Source of the DNA: Trichaptum fuscoviolaceum
Taxonomy: Eukaryota; Basidiomycota; Agaricomycetes; Hymenochaetales; Trichaptaceae
Length of the DNA: 64,000 bases
Direction: 5' to 3'
Assembly (NCBI GenBank): GCA_910574455.1
Contig: CAJSYZ010000004.1
Location: forward strand, 186,001-250,000
In this document: in pieces, positions 46,853 through 57,325 of the stretch
Layout: every line of letters starts with the position of its first letter
Position numbering within the stretch: position 1 is the first letter of the stretch
Notes under the pieces: model-generated
Database searches by the model: none
Told to the model about the DNA's origin: nothing
Seen by the model: the letters and a program-made list of their open reading frames with translations, nothing else
Made by a program: the position numbers and the translations under genes

Positions 46853-47670
46853 TGTTACGACCGTCGGGAATTGTAGCGGGAAACAGTTTTCGGGAAACTG
46901 GAATTCGCGACAAGAACCCGCGTTCGGGAATCTGGATTCGCGACTGGGAACGAGCGTGGGAATTCAGGCGGGAAACGCGCGGGATTCTATCCAGGCGCGT
47001 CGCGGGATTCTCAAGGCCAGCTAGGACTCTTCACTGCTTTGAACGTCAAGTAAGCGGATCCCTAAGGAAGCACTCCACAAGTAAGTATTGCGCAACTAAC
47101 TACACAGGAGAAAAGAGAGAGATCGCACCTAAGGAAGCACTCCACAAGAGGTCAAAAGTGGGTGCTCCTTACGATGCCTACAGCTATTTATCTACTTCGT
47201 AAAGACTGTATAGTTAATCTACGCTAAGTGTCCTTGCGCAATGCGCACCTATCTACTACAAACGATACATGCTACGACCGCACTGCTAGGCATGTCTATC
47301 CCGTCTCTCCAGATGGCTACGGCCTGTCCGTGGACGTCAGCGTCCGGTCCGGGGCCGCGACTAGCCAGACTAGGTATGCCAGACTGTTGCAGGTCGTCAC
47401 CTTGAGGTACTAGCGGATTAATGAGCGTATGTTGATAAGTGAATGTACGTGTGCCGTGGCGGGTCGTCGTAAATGAGTGTGTGTATGCGTGCATGGTGGC
47501 CGGGACGGTGGTGCGGGATAAGTCACGTGAGCATAGGATCGTGCGATTCGGGAATGAGGTTTCGCGCGGGGAATCCAATGGCGGGATTCTCCCCGCGGGT
47601 TTGTCTGCTCATGTTGGGATCCTTGGCGGGAAAGTGCGGGAAATGAGAAAAGGAGCCCGGGATCTCGACA
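46853..47670 (-). mobile_element. 3' LTR of the gypsy element (left copy)
   Basis: 818 bp, starting TGTTACGACCGTC and ending GATCTCGACA on the plus strand. It contains an internal direct repeat (CCTAAGGAAGCACTCCACAA twice). Differences from the right copy are at 47,198 (C versus T), 47,359 (G versus A) and 47,615 (T versus C), all at CpG sites. Confidence 0.95.
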
Positions 47671-47684
47671 TTACCCCCCTCCAA
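47671..47684 (-). other. Polypurine tract of the gypsy element
   Basis: In element sense GGAGGGGGGTAA immediately precedes the 3' LTR (TGTCGAGATC), the expected primer site for plus-strand DNA synthesis. Confidence 0.8.
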
Positions 47685-48712
47685 AGGCGCAACTCCGGGG
47701 CGCCAAGCTTGAATCTTGCTCAGGTCACAGAGCTCGATAGCGTTGACTTCTCGAGGGGCGTCCGGGTGTTTTCGATAGAAACTGCGAATTTTAGCCTTTG
47801 CATTACCCATATCCTTTGCGGGAATCCATGTATCTTCCGCGCTCGAATATCCCTTCCATCGTACCAAATATTCAAACCTCCGTCTAAACCGTCTAGCATC
47901 CAGTACCTCTTCCACCTCGTACTCCAGATCTCCTTCTACTTCGACTGGGGGCGGCGGGGGTTGCGTTCGACCGGGAATATCGTCTTCGTGGTATGGCGAG
48001 AGCAGCGATACGTGAAATACGGGATGAATCTTCAGCGACGCGGGGAGTTCGAGTTCGTAGGTGAGGTCACTTAGCTTTGCCTTCACTTTATACGGCCCTA
48101 GTCGTTTCGGTAATAATTTGCGCGCTCCTGGTCGCCGAACGTTCGTCGCCTCAAGCCATACTTTATCCCCGACTGCGTACTGCGGGGCCTCGTTCCTGGC
48201 CTGATCGTAGTGCTGCTTCATGCGCTCTGCCGCAACCTCCAAAGCCGCTCTTGCCTCTTCCTGTGCCTGCTGAAGCTCCTGTAGTCGTGCGTCCGCGGCG
48301 GGGACCGTGGACAGGCCGTCGCTCGGGGCAATCATGAATTCGGGATTGTAGCCGTAGACAAGCGCGAACGGGGATTGTCGTGTTGCCGCGTGCGCTTTCG
48401 TGTTGTGCGCGAATTCTGCCATTGGGAGTAATCCGGCCCAGTTTTCTTGTCGTGTATCTATGAAAGCCCGTAAATATTGTTCCAGCTCTCACCAGTACCA
48501 ACTAATAATCTTATGGATATGCGATAATTATCGCAACCTGTTTCTAAAGTTATCGCGATAACTTCGGCAGGCCTTCGGCAGCTTGTTCTGCCTTTCAGCT
48601 CTACCTGGGCCGTGCGTGCCGACGCAGCCTTGTCAGGGCTTCGCCCGGCAGCACAGCAGGGCCCCGCAGTGCCCGCACTCATTTGAAATAAGTATTATAT
48701 TAACTTACAGTG

Positions 48713-48732
48713 CCTGGACTACGGTCCAGGCC
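48713..48732. repeat. Perfect hairpin GCCTGGAC/GTCCAGGC
   Basis: Arms of 8 bp around TACG, lying between two AT-rich half-repeats (CATTTGAAATAAGTA and CATTTCAAATAAATAC). It is part of the structured left subterminal region of the Pack-MULE-like element. Confidence 0.7.
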
Positions 48733-49375
48733 TATCTAACATTTCAAATAAATACTTTAAATGCAAAAAAGCACACACTAGGCGGTGCGCGTGGCGGGCC
48801 TTGCGCGCGCGCGCGCACGCGGCGGGGAATAGCGCGCCATTCCCGCCACCCCCGGTGGGGTGGTGCGCAGCCGGTGCATGGCGCGTCGGGCGCACCATCC
48901 ACTGGCCAGGCCCACGGAGTAAAAAAAAGGCAGAGGCATACAAGCGCTATGCAGGTGAGGAGAAGTGCGGCGGGCAGGCCCTCGCTTCTCGCTCCCAGAC
49001 GCGCTGCCGCTGTCTATCTCTGCGGGCGACCGGTGCCAAGCTCTCAGAAAGACTCAGGGTGTTGACGTTTGGTCGCTCTCAGATCACACAGGCACACAAG
49101 ACAGTTCCGGGTGGGTTCCTCTACCCATCCGACCTCCTCGTCCTCGGCAAGGATGCTCAGCTCAGTTTCGAAGTGATGAGGTTGAGGAAGGTGGGCTGCT
49201 TGCGGAGGATTTGCTTGAGGATAGGGGAGGTTTCTTGAAAAGGGGAAAGAGAGTGTGAGCTCGCAAGCGTCTATCACGCACGGCTCAGTGAGTGTGGTGC
49301 AACTGCGGTAAAAAAACAAGCCACTGTCAGTCAAATCTGATGTGTTACTCACCATTGCAAAGACGACTTGAAACT

Positions 49376-49640
49376 AAACGGAATGACGCACCGCCAGGGA
49401 ATGCACCACCCGCACCGGATAAGAGCTTCTACATGATGTGGTCTAACTCCTTCTGCTTCGCCTCGTACTCCTCCTTCTATGCTTCCTGCGAGGCGTCGAG
49501 CCATGAGATCGTCTCGTTGATGGCAGTCTCTAGCTTTGCCTTGTTCTCGGGCTTGCGCTTGTCCTTGAGCTTCTCGCCGTTCAGAGAGTTAAGGAGGTTG
49601 TAAGAGTGGGACTCGTTGCCCGAGGCCCAGAAAGCCGCGC
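49376..49640 (-). pseudogene. Captured HSP70 C-terminal fragment
   Basis: One minus-strand frame reads YNLLNSLNGEKLKDK, AKLETAINETISWLDASQEA, KEEYEAKQKELDHIM and KLLSGAGGAFPGGA. This is the lid subdomain and glycine-rich tail of a cytosolic (Ssa-type) fungal HSP70. Two TAG stops interrupt it (after SQEA and after DHIM) and there is no substrate-binding or ATPase domain, so it is a gene fragment. It lies inside the 48,490-52,246 element and was presumably picked up from the host genome, as Pack-MULEs do. The upstream ASGNESHS residues are still roughly alignable. Confidence 0.8.
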
Positions 49641-50696
49641 TTACGAGCATACAGCTCGCGCCCGAAGGCGAGAGGCTGCGGAAGCAGAAGCAAGACGGCG
49701 TTTGCGCGCAGCAAACGCCTTCTTGCCCATCGTCCATAGCTCTGAGGGCGTGAAGAAGAGTGAAGAAAGAGTGAAAGACGACGTTCGTGATGCGTGCAGA
49801 TAGCGCGCCACGACCCTGAGAATCGCGTGAAATTACTACATATGGTATGTCTCACACTTTTTTTTTGCTTCAAACATATCAATAACATACTCTTTGAATT
49901 TAATGCAGATAGAATGAGCTCAGGCACAGTACCGTATTAGCTTAATTATGCTCTAATAAATGTACTCAAAAAACATGGAGGCTAAAGGGTGTACTGGGAA
50001 GTGTACACATTAAAACCTATAGCAGAAATACATGATTCATGCATATCTGTTCAGATTCATTGATTTCTTTTATACCTTACGTTCCTCGGATCTCTTTCAC
50101 AATTTATCTTTCCATTCTATGGTAGCTATAACAGCTCTCGTAAAGTTATGGGCTTTATAGGAGCTGTAAAAATGGCTATAGAAATGAAACAATGCTTAAA
50201 AGTGGCCATTTTGAGCACTTTTGGGTCAAATCTCAACATTTGTAGCAGATTACACAATATTAACGACAACCAAAAAATGCAGTAATACTACATAGCAGTA
50301 ATAGAGGCACTATGTAAAGCAATATAGGTGCTAGATTGTAAGTTATGAAGAAAATTGTTGTGAAGTAAACAAAACCATCAGAGAGTCGAGCATATCAGTA
50401 CAAGTTTCACTCGAAGTGATTGATTAGAAGCACCACTTTCGAGTTCAACTACTTCCACTGTACCTATCAACAAGATTCTTTTTTAGAGCTCTTCCAATTG
50501 CATAGAACTGCTATTTGACAAAAAATAGAAGTCTCAGAGACACTCAAAGAAATACAAATGAATAAATACTGTTAGAACAGCAGTTTTTAGCATTGTTATG
50601 CTACTTGTTCAACAACAAAGTACATGAATGCTATTAAAATAAATACGATAATTTACTATCAATCTATTTATTTTGCGTAGCATAATGTGCCTGAAA

Positions 50697-50819
50697 CACA
50701 CTCAAACGATTGTTTTAATTTTGAGTGAAAAGTGTGTCCGGCGATGCCTCGGATGAATGCTCCGGGAATCGCCGGACACAACTTTGAGGAGACAAATGTG
50801 TCGAAGGACAACTTCGACA
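50697..50819. repeat. Cluster of three hairpins
   Basis: ACTCAAA...TTTGAGT-type arms flank about 50,700-50,725. TGTGTCCGGCGAT (50,733-50,745) is perfectly complementary to ATCGCCGGACACA (50,768-50,780). TGTCGAAG (50,799-50,806) pairs perfectly with CTTCGACA (50,812-50,819). Three back-to-back stems in about 120 bp suggest a structured terminus or a nested small element. Confidence 0.7.
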
Positions 50820-51176
50820 ACATATTTAAATTAAATCATTCGCTCCTTGCTCACAGTTTCTCTGTGTTTCAGATGTATATATATTAAGTATTGTATTAAT
50901 GTAATAATATACATAATTTAGATACAAGAGAAATAGAACAAGCATACCAGGTTTAACCTCTCGTTCTTGTCATGTAACATTTGCGTGAAGCTTGCGTTGT
51001 CCTCAGACGTCTACCAAGCTTGAAAATCATCGAGGCAGAAGTTCGTCGGGTCATACAGAGCACGCTTCTGGGGTCTCTCGCCGCTAGGACCGGTGGTGGG
51101 GTGCAGAGGTGTATCTGAAGGGCCTGCGGACAAAGGTGGCCGTAGCATGGTTGCTGTGGCTGGTATCTCACAGTGG

Positions 51177-51470
51177 CTGGTGTTGCAATCACTTGCAATC
51201 GCCTGACAGACGCATTAATAAGGTTTGGATCCTCTGAATGTCGCGCATCAAGGTGTTAGTTGCGTCAAGGCAGACCAGGGAAGGGAAGAAATCTCTTGCA
51301 ATAATGTGACAGAGCCGCCAGTAGCTGGTGTTGCAATTGCTAGCGATTGCCCGACAACCGCCTTGATAAGGTTTGGATATCCTGACCGCGGAGCATCAAG
51401 ATAGTTGTTGGTTGTGTCGAGGTGGACAAGGAAGGGAAGAAACCTCTTGCAATAATGTGTGATAGAGACT
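51177..51470. repeat. Two tandem copies of a 148-bp unit
   Basis: Unit 1 (51,177-51,324) and unit 2 (51,325-about 51,470) both start CTGGTGTTGCAAT. They share CCTTGATAAGGTTTGGAT-like, AGGGAAGGGAAGAAA and CTCTTGCAATAATGTG blocks, with scattered substitutions. A weaker partial third unit may precede them from about 51,120. They lie inside the Pack-MULE-like element. Confidence 0.7.
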
Positions 51471-52044
51471 CTGTACGACTGTTGACCAGGTTTTTGCTGA
51501 CGGCGCTGCAATTGTTGCGGTTGTTGTCCTCAGAGTTTGGGAGAGCGGAGGAACGACGGGAATGGACTGCGACCGGCGGTTGTTAGCATCCTCGTAATGA
51601 AGATGAGGGTGAAGGTTCGCGCCGCATGCTTGCTTGCGCTGCACCTATAAGAAAGATTAGCATTGAACGGCAAGAAGTGCAGGATTCGGAGTGACGCACC
51701 TGGCCCATTTACGGCCTTCTTACTCCTCCGCGGCCACCATACTTTCATTGCGAAACCTCCGGAAGGATTTGAAGAAAAAGAATAAAGAATAATGAGAGTA
51801 GAAAGGGAGAAAACGACGTACTCGTCGTGAAATTGGGAGAAAAGGACAAGGACGACGCACGCGCGCGCCACCATACTAGTAAGCGCCGGCGCTTATTTTC
51901 GCGCAGTGTCGCAACATTAATTGTAATTTAACGGCAACATCATATTGCAAATAAAAAAGATTAACCTATAGTACTAGATAGAAGCTATTTTATATCAAAT
52001 TGCAAGGGGCTGGGCCCCGGTAGCGAGATTATTGCGTTGCAAAT

Positions 52045-52098
52045 GCGCCAGGGATCAAAACCAGGCTGTATTACCGAATTCAGCCTGGTCCCTGACGC
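52045..52098. repeat. Foldback near the right TIR
   Basis: The inner arms ACCAGGCTG (52,060-52,068) and CAGCCTGGT (52,081-52,089) are perfect. The outer arms GCGCCAGGG (52,045-52,053) and CCCTGACGC (52,090-52,098) have one mismatch. This subterminal structure belongs to the inserted element. Confidence 0.7.
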
Positions 52099-55000
52099 GG
52101 GATGCATGCCGTGAGGTGCCGTGAGGCGGCACCCCGGCATTAAGCTGCCGCACAGGCCAAAAAAGCTATGGTCCCGTTACCGCGATAACTTTAGAAACGG
52201 GTTGCGATAATTATCGCGGATCTATAAGATTATTAGTTGGTACGGCTCCAGCTCTTGGTTTACCCTTTCGGTTTGCCCATCCGTCTGCGGGTGATACGCA
52301 GTCGACGTGGTACCCTTGATACCGAGTCGGGAAAAAAGGGCTTTCATGAACTGCGCGACAAACTGTGGTCCTCGGTCGGATATGATCTGGCGGGGGGTTC
52401 CGTGCAGCTTCCAGACGTGCTGCAGGAATAGTTCCGCAGTTTCCGGTGCATCAATGTCAGACGTGGTCGGGATAAAATGCGCTTGCTTGGTGAGACGGTC
52501 GACCACCACGAAAATTGCGTCGTAATCCTCAGATCGGGGGAGCTGGGTGATGAAATCGCACGAAATCGCCTGCCAGGGGCCCTGCGGGATTTCGTTCGGT
52601 TGCAGGAGTCCTACCGGGCGTTGGGATCGGTTCTTCGTGCGTGCGCAGGTATCGCATCCCGAAACGTATCGTTCTACGAAGTTAGACATCCCGGGCCACC
52701 AGTAGTTGCGGCTTACCATCTCAAACGTTTTCCAACGTCCAGGATGTCCGGCAGGGAGACTGTCATGGTAAGTCTTCACCACATCCCGGCGAATGGTCTC
52801 GTCTTTCGGGACGTAAACCTTACCCTGGTACAGGATGAGGCCTTCCTCGGTGCTCCAGTCCTCAAGTTCCTTGGTCAGGACTCGAGGCGCCTTGGACTTG
52901 ACCAGCTCGATCGCGTCCACCAGTTCGTCTTCATACTGATCTGACTTACGGATGCGTCGTAGGAGGGCCTGATCCCCGTGTACCTGTGTCATTCCCCGAC
53001 GAATTGCTTTTAGTCGAAACATTTCGGGGGTCAAGAGGGTCCGTCCCGTGTTGTCTTCGCCTTCGGGTTGAAGATCGACGCGTCGCGACATGGCGTCGGG
53101 TTTGCCCCCGAGTCGCCCTGGGCGATGGCGAATCGTAAAGTCGAAGCGAGTGAGGAACAGACTCCACCGGGCTTGGCGTCGCGTCAGCGTTCGGGATTCA
53201 GAGAAATATAGCAGATTCTTGTGGTCAGACACGATATCGAGTTTATGACTCGCACCTTCGAGATAATGTCGCCACTCGTCAAGAGCTCTAATAATCGCGA
53301 GTAGCTCCTTGTCATAAATCTCGTAGTTGCGTTCCGCATCGTTGAGGGATTTCGAGAAAAAGGCGACCGGATGTATCAGCCCGTCGTCGCCTTCCTGGGA
53401 CAAGACCGCGCCAGTCGCGAAATCAGAGGCGTCGCATTCCACGATGAATTGTCGCGACATGTCTGGCATCATCAGGACGGGGGCGGTCGTGAACATGCGC
53501 TTGAGATAGTCGAAAGCGAACTGCTGGTTTTCTGTCCAGGCCCAGCGAACGTCCTTCTTCAGCAGCGTCGTGAGCGGTTTGACGATGTGCGAGAAATCCC
53601 GAATGAAGCGTCGATAGAAATTCGCGAACCCGAGGAAGGCTTGAATGTCTTTCACCTTTTTCGGGGTAGGCCAGTCGAGGACCGCCTGTACCTTGGCGGG
53701 ATCCATCGCCACCTTTCCCTGCGAAATAATCATCCCGAGGTACTCGACGGAAGTCTGTTTGAATTTGCACTTTTCGGGTTTGCAGAACAAGTCGTTTTCG
53801 CGTAACCGTTGAAGGACTTCTCGTACGTGTTCATCGTGCTGCGATTCATCTTCGGAAAAGATTAGCAAGTCGTCAAGATAGATGATCACGTATACTCCAA
53901 TGAGGTCTTTGAAGATATCGTTCATCATGTGCTGGAAGGTCGCTGGGGCATTCGTGAGCCCGAATGTCATCACCGTTGGTTCGAAATGTCCTGCCTGAGT
54001 CCGAAATGCAGCCTTCCACTCGTCGCCTTGCTTCAGTCGCACATTGTGGTAGCCCCATCGTAAATCTAGCGTCGTGAAAACCTTCGCCTTTTGCAGCGCG
54101 TCTACGAGTTCCATCGTGAGGGGAAGCGGGTATCGATTCTTGACCGTGATGTCGTTCAGTCGTCGGTAATCGACTACCATGCGCAAGGTTCCATCCTTTT
54201 TCTTGATAAAGAAGACGGGAGCCGCTGCAGGGGATTTCGAAGGTCGTATGTACCCCTTGCGCAGGTTTTCGTCAACGAATTCGCGAAGGGCATCGCGTTT
54301 GGCTGGGGCTAAGGGATAGATTTTGCTGTACGGGGGAACCTTCCCGGGTTCTAAATCTATGGCGTGGTCATACGGCTTGCGCAGTGGGAGCCTTTCGGAT
54401 TCAACTTTCGAGAAAACGTCGGCAAACTCACGGAATTCGGGGGGAACTAGTTCTTCGAAGGTTTTCTCGCCTTCCTTCACCGCAGACTTCTCAGCGATGG
54501 CCTGGGAGTGGGTGTACGAGGCGGCAATTTTGTACGCGAAATGGTCGTCCGTCGTGACGAAGTAGGATTCGGCGTCGTGGTACTGGTCCCAATATTTTTC
54601 TGAGTACCGAAATCCCGGTGGGACAGCTTCCCATTCGGCCTGGGTCCTGTCGGGCCCCCAGGGGGTCTCGACTTCTTCTGCTATGGCGAGGCGGGGAAGC
54701 GGGACCAGGCGTTGCTGGTTGTCACACTGGGGCGGGCAGCGGTTGAGATCGACCACATCGTTGGTCCAGTCAATGGTTGGGTTATGGTGCCGCAACCAGT
54801 CGATCCCCATGATAATATCGTCGTCGCCAATATCCGCGACGGCCATGGTCAACTGTTCTAAGTGTCCCTTCATCTCGACGTTGAGGACTACTTCCTTGGT
54901 GATGCGTCCAATCGCGTTCGGGGAATTGTCTGCGTTTCGCAAAAGTATCGGGATTACCAAGTCTCGGGTCTGGAGTCCGTGTCGCGAAACGTAGCGGGAA

Positions 55001-55208
55001 TTTATGAAAGTTCCCGACGCACCGCTGTCTAACATTACTGTGGCTAAGGCATCCGTCTTTCCGTCGCTAACCTGTACCGGGAACTTCAAATGTCGTCGAA
55101 GACGACGGTCTATTGTAGAGATGGTTAAATACAAGGGACCATTATTAAGAGAGTTCTTCGGCCACAAGGGCGGTTGGGTCGTATAGGGCGCGACTGAGCA
55201 ATACGACC

Positions 55209-56351
55209 CTACTGAAAATCCGCTGGGGGCGGGGCTTCGGGATTGTGAACGTTCTTGGCGGCGGGCGTCATGGCGGCGAATGCGTTCTGTAGCACGGACT
55301 GCTGCACATTCTGGACGTACTGTTCCGCCATACGTTTGAGCGTTTCTTCGAACGACTGGAGCGCGGGGGGCGATGGGCTCGACGGGGACGTGGATTTCGT
55401 CGCCTTTAGGTTTCGGGATGGCGGTCGCGTTGGGCAATCGCTCACCAAATGGTCTTTCTCTCCGCAGTAGTAGCATAGTCCCTTACTCCTGCGCTCCCGG
55501 CGCACCCTGTCAATCTCCATTGCGTTGGGATCCTTCGTCGAGCTTGCGCCCGCAGTCGGGATCGTACGCGGAGCTGAACTAGTGGTGCCGGGATTGCTTC
55601 GGGGCGTAGCCGCTGGCTTTGATACTGGTCCATAGGCGTGTGCGAGCCTTAGCTTCTCGTCCGTCTCGGAAACCCAGTTGACGTAGGCATCGAATTTCAT
55701 ATCCTTCGCCTCTGTGCTGGCGATGTGCTGGCGAACCTGGTCTTTGAGTCCCTTCCGGAACATGTCGAGGTAGATGACATCCGTCGTTGCGTCCTTGGGC
55801 CACCCGGTGAGGGCTTGGAGGGCACGGAATTGCGACGCAAACTCGGCGACCGTTCCTGTCTGGCGTAGGCGCATCAGCTTGTCGGCTGCGGCTTTGTCTG
55901 CATCGATTTCCCCGTAAGAGGCGCGAAGGGCGGCGAACAGGGCCTCCAGGCTAGCGGCTTCTGGCGGTGTCGGGATGTCCTGGAGTCGATCTAGAATGGG
56001 TCGTGCCCAGTCTTGCGCCGGCCCCCGCAGTAGCATCAGAGCAAATGCGACCTTGCGGGTTTCGTCTAGTCCCGGATGTTGTCCGAACAGGTAGAGCTTA
56101 ATCTGGTGAATCCAGTTCTCCAGCTTGGCTCGTTCGCCTTCGAAGGTGTCGGGAAGCTTCATCTTGAGCCCGGCTCCGCCCCCAGACGGGGAGGCGGGCT
56201 GACTCGCGATTTGGGCTTCTAACGCCCGGTTGGCGTGCTTGAGCTGGGCGACTGTGTTCTGGACCTGATTGTGTTCGTTGACTAGCTTGGAGTAGCGCTT
56301 TTCGAGGGTGTCGAGGCGATCAAGGATGGGCTGGAGTTTGTCTTCCTCCAT
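55209..56351 (-). CDS. gag: gypsy Gag protein
   Basis: A 380-codon minus-strand ORF. The N-terminus is a coiled coil (LDRLDTLEKRYSKLVNEHN then VAQLKHANRALEAQI). The central retrotransposon-gag domain has KMKLPDTFEGERAKLENWI, LMLLRGPAQDWARPI and TVAEFASQFRALQALTGW. The C-terminal CCHC zinc knuckle is CYYCGEKDHLVSDC, within a basic context (RRERRSKG). It forms the virus-like particle and binds element RNA. It lies just inside the 5' (right) LTR, and its end overlaps the pol frame. The ORF is intact, the only intact coding unit in the nest. Confidence 0.92.
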   Translation of the reverse strand: MEEDKLQPILDRLDTLEKRYSKLVNEHNQVQNTVAQLKHANRALEAQIASQPASPSGGGAGLKMKLPDTFEGERAKLENWIHQIKLYLFGQHPGLDETRKVAFALMLLRGPAQDWARPILDRLQDIPTPPEAASLEALFAALRASYGEIDADKAAADKLMRLRQTGTVAEFASQFRALQALTGWPKDATTDVIYLDMFRKGLKDQVRQHIASTEAKDMKFDAYVNWVSETDEKLRLAHAYGPVSKPAATPRSNPGTTSSAPRTIPTAGASSTKDPNAMEIDRVRRERRSKGLCYYCGEKDHLVSDCPTRPPSRNLKATKSTSPSSPSPPALQSFEETLKRMAEQYVQNVQQSVLQNAFAAMTPAAKNVHNPEAPPPADFQ

Positions 56352-56507
56352 CGAGGAGCTAGGGGACGGGAAAAGCGAAGGTGTCTGCGAGTCCTCCCCA
56401 TTCCTGGTGGGACGACATCGCGGGTCGGCGGTACGGGTGCGGGGGTAGAAGTAAAGAGCGTGAGGGTGTCGAGTCCGAGCGGCGGTGAGCCAGGACTTTT
56501 GACCTAA

Positions 56508-57325
56508 TGTTACGACCGTCGGGAATTGTAGCGGGAAACAGTTTTCGGGAAACTGGAATTCGCGACAAGAACCCGCGTTCGGGAATCTGGATTCGCGACT
56601 GGGAACGAGCGTGGGAATTCAGGCGGGAAACGCGCGGGATTCTATCCAGGCGCGTCGCGGGATTCTCAAGGCCAGCTAGGACTCTTCACTGCTTTGAACG
56701 TCAAGTAAGCGGATCCCTAAGGAAGCACTCCACAAGTAAGTATTGCGCAACTAACTACACAGGAGAAAAGAGAGAGATCGCACCTAAGGAAGCACTCCAC
56801 AAGAGGTCAAAAGTGGGTGCTCCTTACGATGCCTACAGCTATTTATCTACTTTGTAAAGACTGTATAGTTAATCTACGCTAAGTGTCCTTGCGCAATGCG
56901 CACCTATCTACTACAAACGATACATGCTACGACCGCACTGCTAGGCATGTCTATCCCGTCTCTCCAGATGGCTACGGCCTGTCCGTGGACGTCAGCGTCC
57001 GGTCCGGGGCCGCAACTAGCCAGACTAGGTATGCCAGACTGTTGCAGGTCGTCACCTTGAGGTACTAGCGGATTAATGAGCGTATGTTGATAAGTGAATG
57101 TACGTGTGCCGTGGCGGGTCGTCGTAAATGAGTGTGTGTATGCGTGCATGGTGGCCGGGACGGTGGTGCGGGATAAGTCACGTGAGCATAGGATCGTGCG
57201 ATTCGGGAATGAGGTTTCGCGCGGGGAATCCAATGGCGGGATTCTCCCCGCGGGTTTGTCTGCTCATGTCGGGATCCTTGGCGGGAAAGTGCGGGAAATG
57301 AGAAAAGGAGCCCGGGATCTCGACA
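56508..57325 (-). mobile_element. 5' LTR of the gypsy element (right copy)
   Basis: 818 bp, the same as the left copy except at 56,853 (T), 57,014 (A) and 57,270 (C). The helicase ORF appears to continue through it for about 50 codons before a stop at 57,178, purely by chance. Confidence 0.95.

Larger units (their letters stand above)
48490..52246. mobile_element. Pack-MULE-like element, 3,757 bp, inside gypsy pol
   Basis: It is flanked by a 9-bp direct duplication TCCAGCTCT (48,481-48,489 and 52,247-52,255). Terminal inverted repeats of about 68 bp share the core ACCAACTAATAATCTTAT and the palindromes GCGATAATTATCGC and TTATCGCGATAA (right copy slightly diverged). Long TIRs plus 9-bp duplication fit Mutator-like elements. 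KDZ-type elements (8-bp duplication) are the alternative. No transposase ORF is visible, so it is non-autonomous. It carries an HSP70 gene fragment, a 148-bp tandem repeat and hairpin clusters. The interval 49,805-50,690 is AT-rich with no gene visible. Confidence 0.82.
47523..55476 (-). pseudogene. pol: gypsy pol polyprotein, interrupted in integrase
   Basis: Minus strand, two pieces: 52,256-55,476 and 47,523-48,480. Domain order is typical of chromoviruses. The aspartic protease has LDSGASGTFINS. The reverse transcriptase has PSKSPAAAPVFFIKKKDG, RMVVDYRRLN, FGLTNAPATFQ and YLDDLLIF. RNase H has VECDASDFATGAVL and YEIYDKELLAI. The integrase has an HHCC zinc finger (HxxxxxxxH...CDTC) and the catalytic D, D, E in CDFITQ, ISDRGPQF and QTDGQTERVN. 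The second piece resumes YLRAFIDTRQENWAGLL and ends in a chromodomain (FEYLVRWKGYSSAEDTWIP) that would guide integration to heterochromatin. Removing the inner element with one AGAGCTGGA copy joins the pieces in frame. The ORF overruns the polypurine tract and stops inside the LTR. It overlaps gag by 268 nt in another frame, suggesting translational frameshifting. Confidence 0.92.
46853..57325 (-). mobile_element. Ty3/gypsy chromovirus inserted in the Helitron helicase
   Basis: The complete minus-oriented element has two 818-bp LTRs, gag, and pol with a C-terminal chromodomain. It is flanked by the 5-bp duplication CCGAT (46,848-46,852 and 57,326-57,330). In element sense the LTR runs TGTCGAGATC...CGTAACA. 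The LTRs differ at only three visible positions, so insertion is recent. Excising it with one CCGAT restores the helicase codons (P-T-D-I-G-K-E-E-L). A younger 3.76-kb element sits inside pol. Confidence 0.95.

Noticed and set aside
46723..47578. ORFs within the 818-bp LTRs (for example 46,723-47,202, 47,439-48,074 and their copies at the right LTR)
   Set aside because: They lie antisense or out of frame within LTR sequence duplicated exactly at both ends, with no protein features.
49044..49355. Further captured gene fragment in the Pack-MULE-like element
   Set aside because: The minus-strand frame (SILAEDEEVGWVEEPTRN) looks protein-like, but I could not tie it to any family.
55473..56851. 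tRNA primer-binding site next to the 5' LTR of the gypsy element
   Set aside because: The sequence after the LTR (TTAGGTCAAAAGTCCTGG in element sense) did not match a tRNA 3' end I could name, so no PBS is called.
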